A DNA stretch of 64,000 nt from Brachionus manjavacas (Eukaryota; Rotifera; Eurotatoria; Ploima; Brachionidae): positions 3,043,001-3,107,000 of the forward strand of contig JAHQIY010000011.1 of the NCBI GenBank assembly GCA_019054805.1, in the 5' to 3' direction. A program made the translations under genes and the position numbers. Shown here one piece after another: positions 33,200 through 44,880 of the stretch; position 1 is the first letter of the stretch; each line of letters starts with the position of its first letter. Below the pieces are notes generated by a model. The model was not told where the DNA came from. It did no database searches and saw only the letters and a program-made list of their open reading frames with translations.

Positions 33200-34927
33200 A
33201 TAACATCAATTCAATTGGATATCATCAGTAATAACAGTTACAATAATATGGTTTCTTCTTATCAGTCTCGCAGGTTGTTTCGAAAAAAAAGGTAGCTTCT
33301 CTGTATGTGATCCTCCTACATGGGTAACTAGAGATAAATACACAACATTATACTAAGTACACTATGTAAACAAAAGAATATGGAGGAGAAAAGACTTAAA
33401 ATTTAAGAGCATCACTTTGTTGGTACGGCAAAGCTTACAATTGACGGAACTAGCTTAGAATGTTCAATCGTAGAAACATTCATTGAAACTTTTAAAAACT
33501 TCTTTGGTGCTGAATCTAAGGATGAACAAATCGTTATTAGAAAAATGACTAAAGAAGAATGTTTTATAATGGAATTTACTAAAAAATGCCTTGGCAATGT
33601 AATGATATGTAAAAGCAACCGATGTATTTTTTCTAAACCAGCACAATCCGCGTACCATTGGCTTAAGACTTCTTATGCGTACGGGCTTGTATGCTCATTA
33701 AGGTATGTTAATTTACAAAGTGAAAACTCGAAAATAAACAACTGTGTAATCGAAGATTTGGAATGTAAAATTTAAAATTCGATATTTATCTGGAATAAGA
33801 CAAAAATCAACAAATATTCCTTTAGGAGACTGGGTTCAATGTCACTAAATACACCTTTTGACAACATATTTAGCAATTCATTGGGCAACCTAATATTCAA
33901 GATTATTAACAAAACGGTTTACCGTGACATTGAAATGTTTGAAACATCAGAAGGCTTATTTTTTACGAAGAATAAAACGAATTTAGCCAAAGCTAAAAAT
34001 GAAATTTGGACAGCCCACTAATTACTACTAGATGATACAGATAACATAGAACTAAAAACGTATAATCTCATTGATTAATTAAAAGAAAATATTTGTTTAA
34101 ATAAATTGAGGTATTTAAAAATTATGTAACTTGTCGAAGATAATTTTGACATTATAAAAGACACAGATCATGACATAATAACTTACTCGAGATATTGTAT
34201 TGTCTATTTTCCTGTTTGTACTGTTATTGAAAAAATAACAATGGAAAATAATGCTGATTGCTAAAAAGATCCTAAAGTCAAATTTCAAATAAACGGTATT
34301 AAGTCGTACGGACATCTAACGCAATCGAGTATTATTAGGAAAGAGTCAAAATTAATCGGTTGTGATGATCGAACGTACTGGTTACAAAATATATTAGATA
34401 AATACATTAGTATAAGGATTAATAGGAAAGATTTTGAAATAACTTACTGGAAAAAGGAGATAGAAATAAATAACGAGATTAGCCAACTAGATAGTTTTGA
34501 ATTCAGTCAAATAAATTTATTATTAAATTAAAGTGATAGAGAAAGGAACTCAGTAATGAATGAATATTTTAAAAGCGATACAGAAGTGTACATTGCATCA
34601 CACCTAGAAAGTGTTAGAAAAGGTTCAATGGACAAATTTTCTGAATTTTTTGATACAGTCACAATAAGGAAAGAGAGATTAATTCTTAAAATTTTATGGT
34701 TAATTCTTGTCATTATTATGTTTTGGTTCATAGTAAAAATAATAGTAAAAATGTTTAGATTCATTTGTTTTATTTATAAAATATTTAGCAGAAAAAATAT
34801 AAGAAATAATCCGAAAATAAATAACATTGAAGAAATAGCTCAGGTTCATATAGAAGAAAACAATAGCGAATCATATGAACTTGCAATTCGAAATATGTTT
34901 AAATTAACAGAACCAAATTCTAATTAA
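33200..34927 (+). pseudogene. Ty3 element A: env-like third ORF, decayed
   Basis: After the chromodomain comes a hydrophobic signal-like segment (ITVTIIWFLLISLAGC, near 33230), Cys-containing segments in 33412-33775, further fragments to 34500, and a final ORF (34556-34927) with a long membrane segment (about residues 42-75) and a short tail. Layout of signal peptide, Cys-rich ectodomain and C-terminal anchor matches an envelope-like glycoprotein. At least five stops or shifts interrupt it. The viral source family was not determined. Confidence 0.55.
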
Positions 34928-34942
34928 AAAAAAAAAAATTAT

Positions 34943-34994
34943 TTTTATATTATTGCAATAAACTATTAAACAGCTATCCTTGTTATTCTTCCAG
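34943..34994 (+). repeat. 3' LTR remnant of Ty3 element A
   Basis: Copy of 29785-29835, preceded by a long A run that may stand at the polypurine position. The upstream part of the LTR is missing. Confidence 0.65.
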
Positions 34995-36053
34995 CAGCAT
35001 ATCAAAGAATTAGCAATTAACATTCCACTTAATTGGTTGTAACCAATGCCTTAACTCATCGGCCAAAACAAGTTTCAATTTAAGATTATATATTCACAGA
35101 ATGAGAGAAACAAAAAAATGAACCTTTTTTTAAAAGTTTAGGTATTTTTGAGTAAGTAGTGAAAAAAATAATATGATCAAATTTACAGATACTTATAAAA
35201 AAGGGAATTTAAATAGTCTCTAAATAACTCTGTAAATTTTTAATTCAAATTCAATTTTTTCAAGCCTATGTCTATTATAGATAGAATTTTTACAAAAAAG
35301 ATTCCTATTTCGATTTAAAAAATCAATAAAAAATTTTTTTTTTAATTAACAATAAATAGAATACAGTACTTAAATTATCAATTTTTTTCACAACACTTTT
35401 TTTATTTATCTAGAATATATTTTTATTAAATTTTTAAAATCCACAAAAAAGTGAAACAGTTTAAAAAAATGTTTTATTTTAACTTTAATATAGTAAACCG
35501 GTCTAATGTGGTGACCTTTTTTTTTGAGTCAGAAGATGAGTCAGATTACCCCGTTTTCTCACTACATTAGTCTAAAATTCACTAAATAACCCAAGCGCAT
35601 ATGAAAGCTCATTTTTAAAAAAAAATATTTATTAATACAAAAGTAACGGTTTTTAACAGATTTTCGATTTAAATTTAAAACAACTTAGATAAATAATTAA
35701 AAATAATTTAAGTCTATCAATTTTGTATGTTTGATTTTGTACAAAAATTAACATTAATTTCATTTATATTCATTTTAACAGTTGAATTTAGAATTTCCCG
35801 AAGAAAATCGTAACATGACCAGCATTCACAGTTTTCACAAGCCAACCACTTATTAGAATTTTCTTTATCCTCTTCTATTTGTATTTGGCATACATAACAA
35901 AAAATTATTTTTCTATTTTTTTTGCTTTAATTTTTCATTTTTATTCAAAATTAATTTTTCAAAAAAAAATTCCTTTTATGTATTGCAATTTGGTGAAATT
36001 GGGGGAGAAATTGTGTAACCAAATTAACCATACTTATCCCCTTTTTTACATTT
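34995..36053. other. non-coding stretch
   Basis: AT-rich, no supported gene. The 69-codon + ORF at 35879-36088 runs into the mariner end and looks spurious. Confidence 0.4.
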
Positions 36054-36055
36054 TA

Positions 36056-36702
36056 GGTTGTTTAATAAGTTTTTTCGTTTTTTTCTAGACTTTATTTATT
36101 TATAAAAACTAAAATAAAATATAATTAGTCACTAAAGAATTTCCTTCGCTAGAAATACACATCTCCCATCTTTCTGGCAGCATTTTGATCCCTCGCTCGT
36201 AGAAGCTGGCTGATTTTGAGGTGAAATATTGACTGATGTCTTTTTTGATTTCCTCCAAATCTGAGAAACTTTTTTCACTGAGGAACTGCTGCATGGATCG
36301 GAACAAATGGTAATCTGAAGGAGCTAAGTCTGGTGAATAAGCTGGGTGAGATAAGCCTTCCTAGGTCGAAATCTCCAGCTTTGAATCGAGCAAACCAATT
36401 TTGACAAGTGCGAACAGTCAGAGCGTCGTCGCCATATACCAAACAAATCGATTTGGTAGCCTCTGTCGCATTTTTTCCTTCGTTAAACTTGAATAACATG
36501 CAATGGCGGATATGCATTTTTTTGTCATACATTTTTATTTAGTTAATTATTTAGAAATTTAAAAAGCAAACATATAATCTTATATATCTTTTGAAAGAAC
36601 AAGAGTTGCTCTTTCAAATGCTGTACAACATTGCATAAAAAAGTTTAATCTTTGATGAGATTTTTTCATTTAAAAATCGACGAAAAAACTTATTAAACAA
36701 CC
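36056..36702 (-). mobile_element. internally deleted mariner element with intact ends
   Basis: The element has perfect ~23-bp terminal repeats (GGTTGTTTAATAAGTTTTTT...) and TA on both sides (36054-36055, 36703-36704). On the minus strand the N-terminal helix-turn-helix of a mariner transposase (HCMLFKFNEGKNATEA, VRTCQNWFARFKAGDFDL) is joined directly to its C-terminus (HPAYSPDLAPSDYHLF, FYERGIKMLPERWEM). The central catalytic domain is lost and the junction shifts frame. This is a non-autonomous deletion derivative; the perfect ends suggest recent mobility with a helper transposase. Confidence 0.92.
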
Positions 36703-36704
36703 TA

Positions 36705-37231
36705 ATAATTAGCCAGTTCGATGAAAAAAAAACATTCCTAAAAAAAAATATTTTTTTTAATGATCATGGTCATGTTTGAAAACCAAAAAGCAACAATGGG
36801 GATTAGAATTTGAAGCTAAATCATGCTTAAATCAACGTTGTTCAAATTACTAATTTGACTAAAATTCAAGTTATCTCACTAATTACCCTTTTGAGACCGA
36901 TTTCTAATCAGCTGAGAAATTTCCGGAATCGGACGATTAATAACTAGATAGATCTTGAAAAGATCTACAAAAATAATACGGGGTTTACATACTTTTATTT
37001 TACAGGTATCGAGATATTTGAAGGGTTCAAAAGTTTTCACAAAATTAACTTATAATATAATTAGGCAGGTTTACAATAATATTTCGAATACATCACATTT
37101 TATTATTTGATAAACTTAAATGATGAACAATTATTAATCTAAAGAAAAATCAGTGAGAATGAAAAATGTGTTTAAATTAAGCTATTTTGATTATAAATAG
37201 TTGATATTTTTTGGTGTCTATACATAAAAAA
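36705..37231. other. non-coding stretch upstream of the protease gene
   Basis: AT-rich. TATAAATAG at about 37191-37199 lies about 35 bp before the ATG and may be the TATA box of the serine protease gene. Confidence 0.4.
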
Positions 37232-38215
37232 ATGAAAACATTTTACTTGGCAATTATAGCTTTGGCATTTAATGGTATATTTGGTATAAATTTTAAAATA
37301 ATAGATTATCTAAGCCTTTGTTTGAAGGCCTAACAAATGGAGAATTGAGCCAACCAGGATGTGGACTAAGACCTCTGGAAAATCAAGCTAAAGTAATTAG
37401 TGGAACTGAAGCTACACCTGGCGACTGGGCATGGAGTGTTTCTTTAACAATGAATGGAAGACATTTTTGCGGTGGTGTACTTATTGACGATACAACCGTG
37501 GTTTCGGCCGCTCATTGCTTTAGCGGATCGTCTTATATCAATCCAGCTCTTCGGGTGGACATTGGTGTTCATGACCGAATCAACAAAGAAGAATGGGTTC
37601 AAACAAGAACTGTATCAAAATTGTACATTCACCAAAGCTTTAGTATGCAGAATTTGAGATATGATATTGCTCTGATAAAATTAAGCGTAAATTTTTTCTT
37701 AATTAAAATTTCAATTTTTTCAAATTTTATATTCATTTTTCTAGTCTAAAATATCATTGAATGACACTTATGTCGTACCAATTTGTATTGATGAGAGTAA
37801 TTCAACTATTCCTGAACTTGAACCACAAGGTAAAACTGGCTGGCTGACCGGATGGGGACATGAACAGTACCAAGGTGTTTTGACACGATACAAAATGCAA
37901 GGTTCCATTGACATTTTGACGGATAAAAGATGCAAACAAAGATACGGATATTTGTACAACACGGATGTTCAAATATGCGCTGGTGAAAATGGAGTAAATG
38001 CAGGTGCATGCCAAGTAAATTGATTTTTTTTTTATTATCTTTTTTTAAATTTTTTTGTCAAACAGGGAGATAGTGGTGGTCCATTTGTTCTTCCTTATCA
38101 AGGAAGATGGTATCTAGTAGGTCTTGTTTCGTGGGGATATGGTTGCGGAGACGGCACTGTATTTGCCAGATTCGACTATTTCTTATCTTGGATTAAAGAT
38201 AGAATTAACTTATAA
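37232..38215 (+). CDS. secreted chymotrypsin-fold serine protease, four exons
   Basis: The ATG at 37232 starts a signal peptide ([13 protein letters not shown]). Likely introns: 37275-37327 (or 37284-37327), 37687-37744 and 38015-38065, all GT-AG and 44-58 nt. The mature enzyme starts at the [15 protein letters not shown] activation site. The triad is His in SAAHCF, Asp in DIALIKL and Ser in GDSGGP. The residue at the base of the specificity pocket (position 189) is Gly (GACQGDSGG), so preference is probably elastase-like for small side chains, not trypsin-like. It would act outside the cell, for example in digestion or defence. Introns were inferred by eye from reading frame and splice sites. 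Confidence 0.9.
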
Positions 38216-38984
38216 ATTTATCAAATTGATGTGTAAATTTAATAAATATTTTTAATGCTCAGATTTTTTCATAATAGTATTTTATAAACTGGTTAGCTTC
38301 ATTTTAATGATCTTTTTTTTATTTAGTTTTTAATGATTTTAATGAAGAGAATTTTTCAATTTTTAAAAAATTTAAAATAAAAAAATTTCAATAATTTACA
38401 AGAAAATAATTGTTTCGCAAGAAATTATTTTTAAGAGCAGTTTGTTTTTTTCACACTTGGTATTTTTTAAGGTACGATTTAATGTCGTTCTTTCCAAAAT
38501 TAGCAATACCGAAAAGACTATTTATCAAAATTTTTTGGTTCCTTTATAAATTATCATACTGTTTAATAATTTAAATTCTTAAAAATCATTGTTAAATCAA
38601 CTGAATTTTGAAGTAAAATTTTTAAAAAAAACTTTACATAAATGAACGAAAATAAATTTAAGAGAGATAAATTTTGACTCTATCTTAAAAACACTGCTCA
38701 ACAATTATAATCGATTTAATTAACATTAAGAAATTTAGTAAAGATAGAATAATTTTTAAAGGAAGATAATAAAGATTTTTGAAACAAAACAGTAATAAAA
38801 CTTTTAGAATAATTTGTAGTTTAAAAGATAAAAGAGTATTTCCTCTTTTGTCACCAGGTGGTTACCAATCTAATGTTATTTTTAGTGTTACTTTTGTCAA
38901 GACTTTACAGCAGCTTCTATTTATTCTTGGCTAGGCACTTTTGTGTCAATATCGAGGTCAGTGCTAGCTGGTTCAGGTGGGCTT
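38216..38984. other. non-coding stretch
   Basis: AT-rich downstream region of the protease gene, with a less AT-rich patch at 38870-38980 leading into a LINE relic. Confidence 0.4.
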
Positions 38985-39285
38985 TTTAGGTTCTTGAGAA
39001 ATAACACTACTACCAATAATAAGCAGGGTGTTCTGCAAAATAATCCTGAGAAGAATCAAGAACGCTCTGGATTTTATACTTAGAGAAGAACAATCAGAAT
39101 TTAGACGAAGTAGAGGGTACATAGACCAGAAATTTACACTTAGGAACATTATAGAACCAAGTCTGGAATGGAAAAGCCTCCTGTATCTTAACTTCATTGA
39201 CTTCAAGAAAGCATTTTATAGCATATACATAGAAATCTAGTGGGGCATACCCAGTCATTTAAATTTGTAGCATCAATGAAAAAAA
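38985..39285 (+). pseudogene. LINE reverse-transcriptase fragment
   Basis: The frame reads FCKIILRRIKNALDFILREE, QSEFRRSRGYIDQKFTLRNI and YLNFIDFKKAFYSI, the fingers and first catalytic region of a LINE RT (usual GFRxGR and FxKAFD). The Asp of KAFD is Tyr, and the copy stops at 39238. Confidence 0.75.
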
Positions 39286-41060
39286 ATGTAATCGAATTTT
39301 CATTAATGAGGAGTGTGCAGATTAATAGTGTTTCATCGTTTCAAAATTTTATCACTTTTTATAATATTTCAATAATTATTTTAAATTGAATTAACATGAA
39401 TTCAAAAGTTATTGTTCAATTTTTAATTATTTACAAGGTTTTACGCGTTGCTCCGCTGCCGGAAAAATGAAAATAAAAAAAGAGAATTTTTTCGATTTTT
39501 AAATTAATTGATATTTTTTTTCTATTTAAAAATTCTAATGAAAAATTAATAAAAAAAATTTAAATAATTAAATTAAATGTCTGTAAAAACACCATTTCTT
39601 GAAAGAAAAACTTGAATGATTGAACTTCGATGAATTTGAATTTTTTTTCTTTTGGCAAATTTTTTTATATCTTTTTTAGGTGATTCTTTTATCAATTTTA
39701 TTTTTTAGTTTTTAAAAAATTTACACTTTTTATATGGAATATAATTATTGCAGTAGCTATTTTATTTAGCACTCAAAAACCGGAGAGTTTTTTCGACCCT
39801 TTTTGGTACTTCTTTAGCTTGTTGTTCCAGAAATGTAATCTTTTTTAAAAAAATTTTTTCCGTCAAAACTAAAATCATTTTAAATAATTAGTTTTGATTG
39901 TAAAATAATTTTATTTTCATGCTAAAAGTATACGTTAAACTGGGTCTTTTGAACCCTCTATAAATATTGTCTTTTTTTTGTAAAATAAATCAAAGACATG
40001 GCTAATTATTCTTTTGATTCCCAACTTCCTAGAATAAATAGTAATTTTTTGAACCATGTCTCGATGAAAAGCTCTTGAACTTCTTAGTAATGCGGATGAT
40101 ACCTAACCTGAAGTTTCTGATGATAATTATAATGATTATCTGGAAAATGATGACTTTGATGATAATTTCGAATAAGAAATGGAAACATCAAATCAACCTT
40201 ATAGTGTATATGACTCAGATATAGATAATAAATAACCTGAATAAGAGATACTTCGAAAAAAGGGACTATATGGATAAGAATGAATGACGGAGAAAAGACA
40301 AGTTTCAGAGAAAAGATAAATTTCAAATAAGAAAGTTAAGCCAACGAGCTATAATTGTCCCTTTTCTATCCTAGTCAATAATGAGGAGGCGCTCATCTCC
40401 TTTTCAAGTACCTTTTTGGGCAACGGCTTCGATCTGAAACCTTTGGGTTTTAAATATTTAGATTAATCATTGATTTCTAATATCATATTTATGATAAAAA
40501 TATAAAAAATATTTAGGTCTGGTTTAAACAAATTAAAAATTATAACGTAAAAAAAAAAATTTTCAATCTGTGAAAAAAATTACAAAATTAATTAAGTTAA
40601 AATAAAAAAAGGAAATGTGAATTTTTTTGATTACATACTTTTCAAACTAAATATACAATTTTTAGATATATTAGATATATTACTAATATTATTAATATAA
40701 ACGGTAAAAAAAAATTTTGAAGTTTATAGCTTCTCAGCATTTAACAATAATTTTAGAGTTCTACTTGCCAGTTCACAAATTTGCCATAGTTTACCCCTAA
40801 TTTAAGCCGAGTTCGCTTGTCATGTTGTTTTGCTTTTTGACCCCGGTTAACTTGAGATTATTAAGATATTATGGCCTGTCACAGTACAAGATAAAAACAC
40901 GGGTGAGTTCTCTCTCTGAAACTATTCCTAATTCTTATTGATTGTGTCATGAAGAAAGCAACTTCCAGTTCGAGGGGTATACAATGAGGATTGATAGCAA
41001 AGTTTGAAGACTTAGAAGATATTCTGGTGCTAATATCATATAAAGAAACATATATGAAGA
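39286..41060. other. decayed DNA with a possible acidic transposase N-terminus at 40054-40330
   Basis: Mostly AT-rich. From 40054 one + frame gives KALELLSNADDT, DNYNDYLENDDFDDNFE and SVYDSDIDNK with repeated TAA/TGA interruptions. This acidic pattern recalls piggyBac-type N-termini but no catalytic domain follows, so it is not assigned. Confidence 0.3.
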
Positions 41061-41069
41061 TGGAAAATT

Positions 41070-41760
41070 TTGAACAACAATGGGGTGTAAATGCAATCCG
41101 TCTATAGCTAACTTTTATCTTTTTATTTTTGAAAAAAACTGGGTTTCTTTAAATAGCTCTTTCATTCTTTACAAAAAATTTATTGATGACATATTTATTG
41201 CATCTACTATACACTTAAATTTTGATGAATTAAAGTCACAATTTCTTGGTTTAAAGCTGAATATTTCAATAGATAACTCAGTAATTTTTCTATACTAAAG
41301 AATTAAATTTGAACCTTTATTTAAGATGCTAATCTTTAATATCTATATAAAACCCACAAATTCATGTAATTATTAAACCATCCTGAACATATTTTTAAAA
41401 ATATTCCAGTTTCTCTTTTTACCAGAATTAGAAGAAAAAGTACTTTTTATTTAGATTATTTAGCCCATTCAAGAGATCTGATAGAACAATTAACTAAACA
41501 AGGTTATGATTTTAAAAAAGTCTCAGGAATTTGTCGTAGTATAGCTAAAAAAGAAAGAAGTGATCCCCTTCCCTAAAAAACATAGTCCTTTTTACCTAAT
41601 TCAAAATTAAAAATTTTTAATTCATTTAATAAAAATATAAACAACTTTATATTCCATTCTTGAGTAACTCAAATTGTGAATCGATTGGAATAGTTTATAT
41701 AATTAAATGTAAAAAGCTCAATTTCATTAATATTGATTGATGAGAATCTTATTAGCAAAA
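41070..41760 (+). pseudogene. Penelope-like retroelement relic (RT plus GIY-YIG start)
   Basis: RT signature MGCKCNPSIANFYLFIFEKN and YKKFIDDIFI, then IYIKPTNS, HPEHIFKNIPVSLFTRIRR and LIEQLTKQGYDF in shifted frames. This order is typical of Penelope-like elements. Near 41670 the frame SNCESIGIVYIIKCKK resembles the start of a GIY-YIG endonuclease. Several frameshifts and stops. Confidence 0.65.
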
Positions 41761-41799
41761 CAAAGTGACCAAGACGTGAAAAAAAATTTATTGAGATAA

Positions 41800-42130
41800 G
41801 ACATTTAAATTACGAAGAAAGATTGGAATAGCTCGAATTAATGTTCCCAAAGCAGAGACCTGAAGAGGAGACCTAATAGAATTTTTTAAATGTATTAAAG
41901 AGCTTAGCTTGGTAAATGGCAAAATCCAATGCTCAAATGTAACTCACTGATAACCGATGGCTCAGCTAAGGTTTACGAAAACACAAACAAAGATTACAAC
42001 TTACGAAGATAAAGCAACGTGAAAATTTCTTGGTTTTGTCAAGAACTGGAATGAGTTAGCCCTAAAAAATCAATGCACAGTCCTTAAACAACTTTTTGAA
42101 AAATGCAAATTGGACAGATACCTGGAGAGA
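41800..42130 (+). pseudogene. LINE C-terminal fragment
   Basis: Frames read NYEERLE, GDLIEFFKCIKELSLVNG and WNELALKNQCTVLKQLFEKC, matching the end of CR1/jockey-like LINE proteins (as at 14165 and 49200). It is broken by shifts and joined to the Penelope-like relic. Confidence 0.6.
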
Positions 42131-42333
42131 AAAAAATATACAAAAATAATTAATAAGTACCTTGGAGGTATGTTAAAACATAGAAAAAAAATATAGAAGA
42201 CAAAAATATACAATTTCCAAATTTAAAATTATGTAGAATAATAAAGATAAATTAAAATATTGGAAAGCTTAGAATTTTTTATAAGCACACACTTCCTTTT
42301 TCAAAAAAATTTTTTCCAACAAAAGTAATCTTA

Positions 42334-42530
42334 TGTGGTAAAATGAAAGTTTACTACGTGCAAATAACGATGTTAAATCTTGGAATTCGCGTACTAAACC
42401 TGATACAAGACAAATTTTTCGAAATTTTTCGATTGAAATATTTCGTCAAGAACTAAGCTTCATGGAAACAAATTCAGTAAGCATTTTTTAAAGGAGCAAA
42501 AATCAAAAAAAAATAACTAAAGCTCAATTA
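42334..42530 (+). pseudogene. MULE-like transposase C-terminal fragment
   Basis: The frame NESLLRANNDVKSWNS and FSIEIFRQELSFMETN resembles the RTNNxxExWH block near the end of MULE-type transposases found beside FLYWCH or SWIM fingers. Short and degraded. Confidence 0.4.
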
Positions 42531-43031
42531 GGTAAAATCAAAAAAATCAAGAAAATTGTTTCACAATAAGAATCAAAGACAATTGAATTGCGCATTAATG
42601 GTATAGCTTGTTAATTTTTAGATAATTAATTAACTGAATTAATTAAAGAGTTAGATTTAGACTTGAAATTATTTTATTCTATATTTTTTTCCAAAATTTT
42701 TTCTTTTATATGTTTTGATAGATCAACAAGTACCTTTGAATCTTGAATTATCTTCCCTTGAATTTGATTGAATTGTTGAATTGTGAAGTTCGTTCGACCG
42801 AGAAGATAGAGAGGAACAATAATTAAAAATTAAAAAAGAATAATTAAATTGAAAATTAAAAAATAAATTATTCAAATGAATTAAGCGAATTTAGTATTTT
42901 AATGAACTTAACTGCATTGCATATCTAATGAAGACAAAAATATCTTTTTTTATATTTTTATAAAATTTTTTTTATAAAATATTTTTTTTTCTCGCAGCAA
43001 GATAGCTGCCATAGGTCTCCTGCTGTAGCTC

Positions 43032-43056
43032 ATTATTATTATTATTATTATTATTG
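43032..43056. repeat. (ATT)n microsatellite
   Basis: Perfect ATT units. A less AT-rich stretch to its left (42990-43030) suggests this is the 3' tail of a LINE inserted on the minus strand. Confidence 0.7.
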
Positions 43057-43284
43057 TGAATTTTGCAACAACGAACAAAAACAAAAATTCTAAAATAAAA
43101 CAACTTTTTTACTATTAGTATAAAAATTGTTCTGCAAAATGTAACATCTGATTTAAACTTTGTACCACCTGAAAGTCCTGAAGTCTCTGCAAAAACTCTG
43201 CAAGTCTGCATGTCACTAAATGTGTTAGAAAATTATTAAAATTAAGAAAGAAAGAAATACCAATATATACTTGGTTTAAATTTT

Positions 43285-44880
43285 TGAGTTTGAATTACAA
43301 AATGTATCCAAAGTTGAAATAAAATTGAAAAAGTGCGATGTTTCAAATTTTTTTTTCAGTTTCAAAAGAAAAATAATTTTAAGTTAATATTGCAAGCATG
43401 AAAAACTTGTTTTTACGTGTTTTTTTATGAATTTTGACTTTAGGTTTGTGAAATGATGATCCTTAAGATGATATTTGTAGTATAAAAAAATATCTACACC
43501 CTGTTTTCCATTTTTCAATTGAGTTTTTGTTAAAAAGCACCAAACGAAAGTAAATTATCACTTTTTTCAAAATTTTAGAAGAAGAAAACAAAGTTTTTCG
43601 TGTCTAGTTCGTTAGGTAAACTATGGTTCACCTGTTACTGGAACGATTCTTGTTCTCAGGTTTTATGAACTATTAGTTCACCGAATTTATGCTGAAAAGC
43701 AAAGATTTAAGAAGAGAGCGCATTTAGGTATTTGGAAGTTAGGAAAGAGTAATACCAAGTCAACCAGATCATAGCAAATGCTATTTCAAAAGCTCCTCCA
43801 AAAAAAAAAAACCTAAAAACTATTAACTAATTTTTACATCAGTTTCGAGAATAAGGCATTCTATTAAATTTTGAGCTTAATTCAATTTGTTCGCATTATC
43901 TAAAACTCTTTCGTCTGATTCTATTTTGTACAAAAAAATTGGGTGAACCATTAGTTCACAAAACCTGAGAACAAAATATTTCGGATTATAAGTGAACTAT
44001 GGTTCACCAAACCGACTAGATCCAGTTATTTAATGATTGAAAATTTAATCAAAATGAATTATTTGTCTATTTTTTTTTTCTTTTTAATGCTCATTTGTAT
44101 TCTTTTTATTTAATTTTATATTATTTAACTGTATTTTTAATTTTTAATTTAACTGTATTTTTAATTCAGCATGGAACCCTCATAAAAAACAAGACATTAA
44201 GCTCCTCGAAAAGGTCCAAAGAAGAGCTACTAAGAGTGTTCCGCAACTAAGAAACAAATCATATCAAGAGAGATTAGCATCACTTAACCTGACGACATTA
44301 GAAGAAAGGAGGGAAAGAGGGGACATCATCCAACTCTACAAATTCAAAAACAACTTTAATCAAGTATGTTGGTATCATCCAATAGCCAATGTACCTGCAT
44401 CTGAAAACATGGGACCTGCTGGCTCAACCAGATTATCACGGAAGAGACTATACAGGCAATTTGTTAAAAACTGCTCACCGAGAGACAACTTCTTTTCCAA
44501 TAGAACAGTACCCCTATGGAATGAGCTACCACCAGAAGTTACGAGTGCACCAACAGTGAACGCATTTAAAAATAGATATGATGATTTAAAATCAAACTAA
44601 CACTTTTAATTTTATCTTTATATTTCATTTCTTGAATTTATATTTAAAACTTGTTGTTAAATCACACTACTTATCTGCCATAGCCATGTACTTGAGGTAC
44701 CTAGCTCCGCGGTTTAAAACCCGTTGCAGATTAACTTATAATAATAATAATAATAATTCTATTTCAATAAAGAGTTTAATTTCAAATATGATAATGCTTG
44801 CAATATTAATTTAAAATTATTTTTTTATTTGAGACTGAAAAAATAATTTGAAACATCGCACTTTTTTAATGTTTTCAAAA
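43285..44880. mobile_element. composite inverted-repeat element
   Basis: Two nested inverted repeats. The inner arms are 43600-43685 and 43939-44023, about 85 bp each, both with CTATGGTTCACC and TGTTCTCAGGTTTT. The outer arms are 43329-43400 and 44794-44867, both with GTGCGATGTTTCAAAT and AATATTGCAAGCAT. The left outer and inner arms recur together at 57700-58105. No transposase. A LINE copy (44165-44760) sits between the inner and outer right arms. Confidence 0.65.
44165..44760 (+). pseudogene. 5'-truncated CR1/jockey-like LINE with (ATA)n tail
   Basis: Begins WNPHKKQDIKLLEKVQRRATK, continues RRERGDIIQLYKFKNN, then FFSNRTVPLWNELPPEV and FKNRYDDLKSN with the natural stop at 44598-44600. The 3' end is an ATA/AAT microsatellite at 44738-44757. 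The surviving frame is intact, so this is a fairly recent, 5'-truncated insertion. Confidence 0.85.

Noticed and set aside
35879-36088. 69-codon plus-strand ORF
   Set aside because: Low-complexity hydrophobic sequence that runs into the mariner terminal repeat.
40054-40330. Alternative genetic code with TAA/TAG read as Gln
   Set aside because: TGA also interrupts the frame, and intact genes in the window use all three stops normally.
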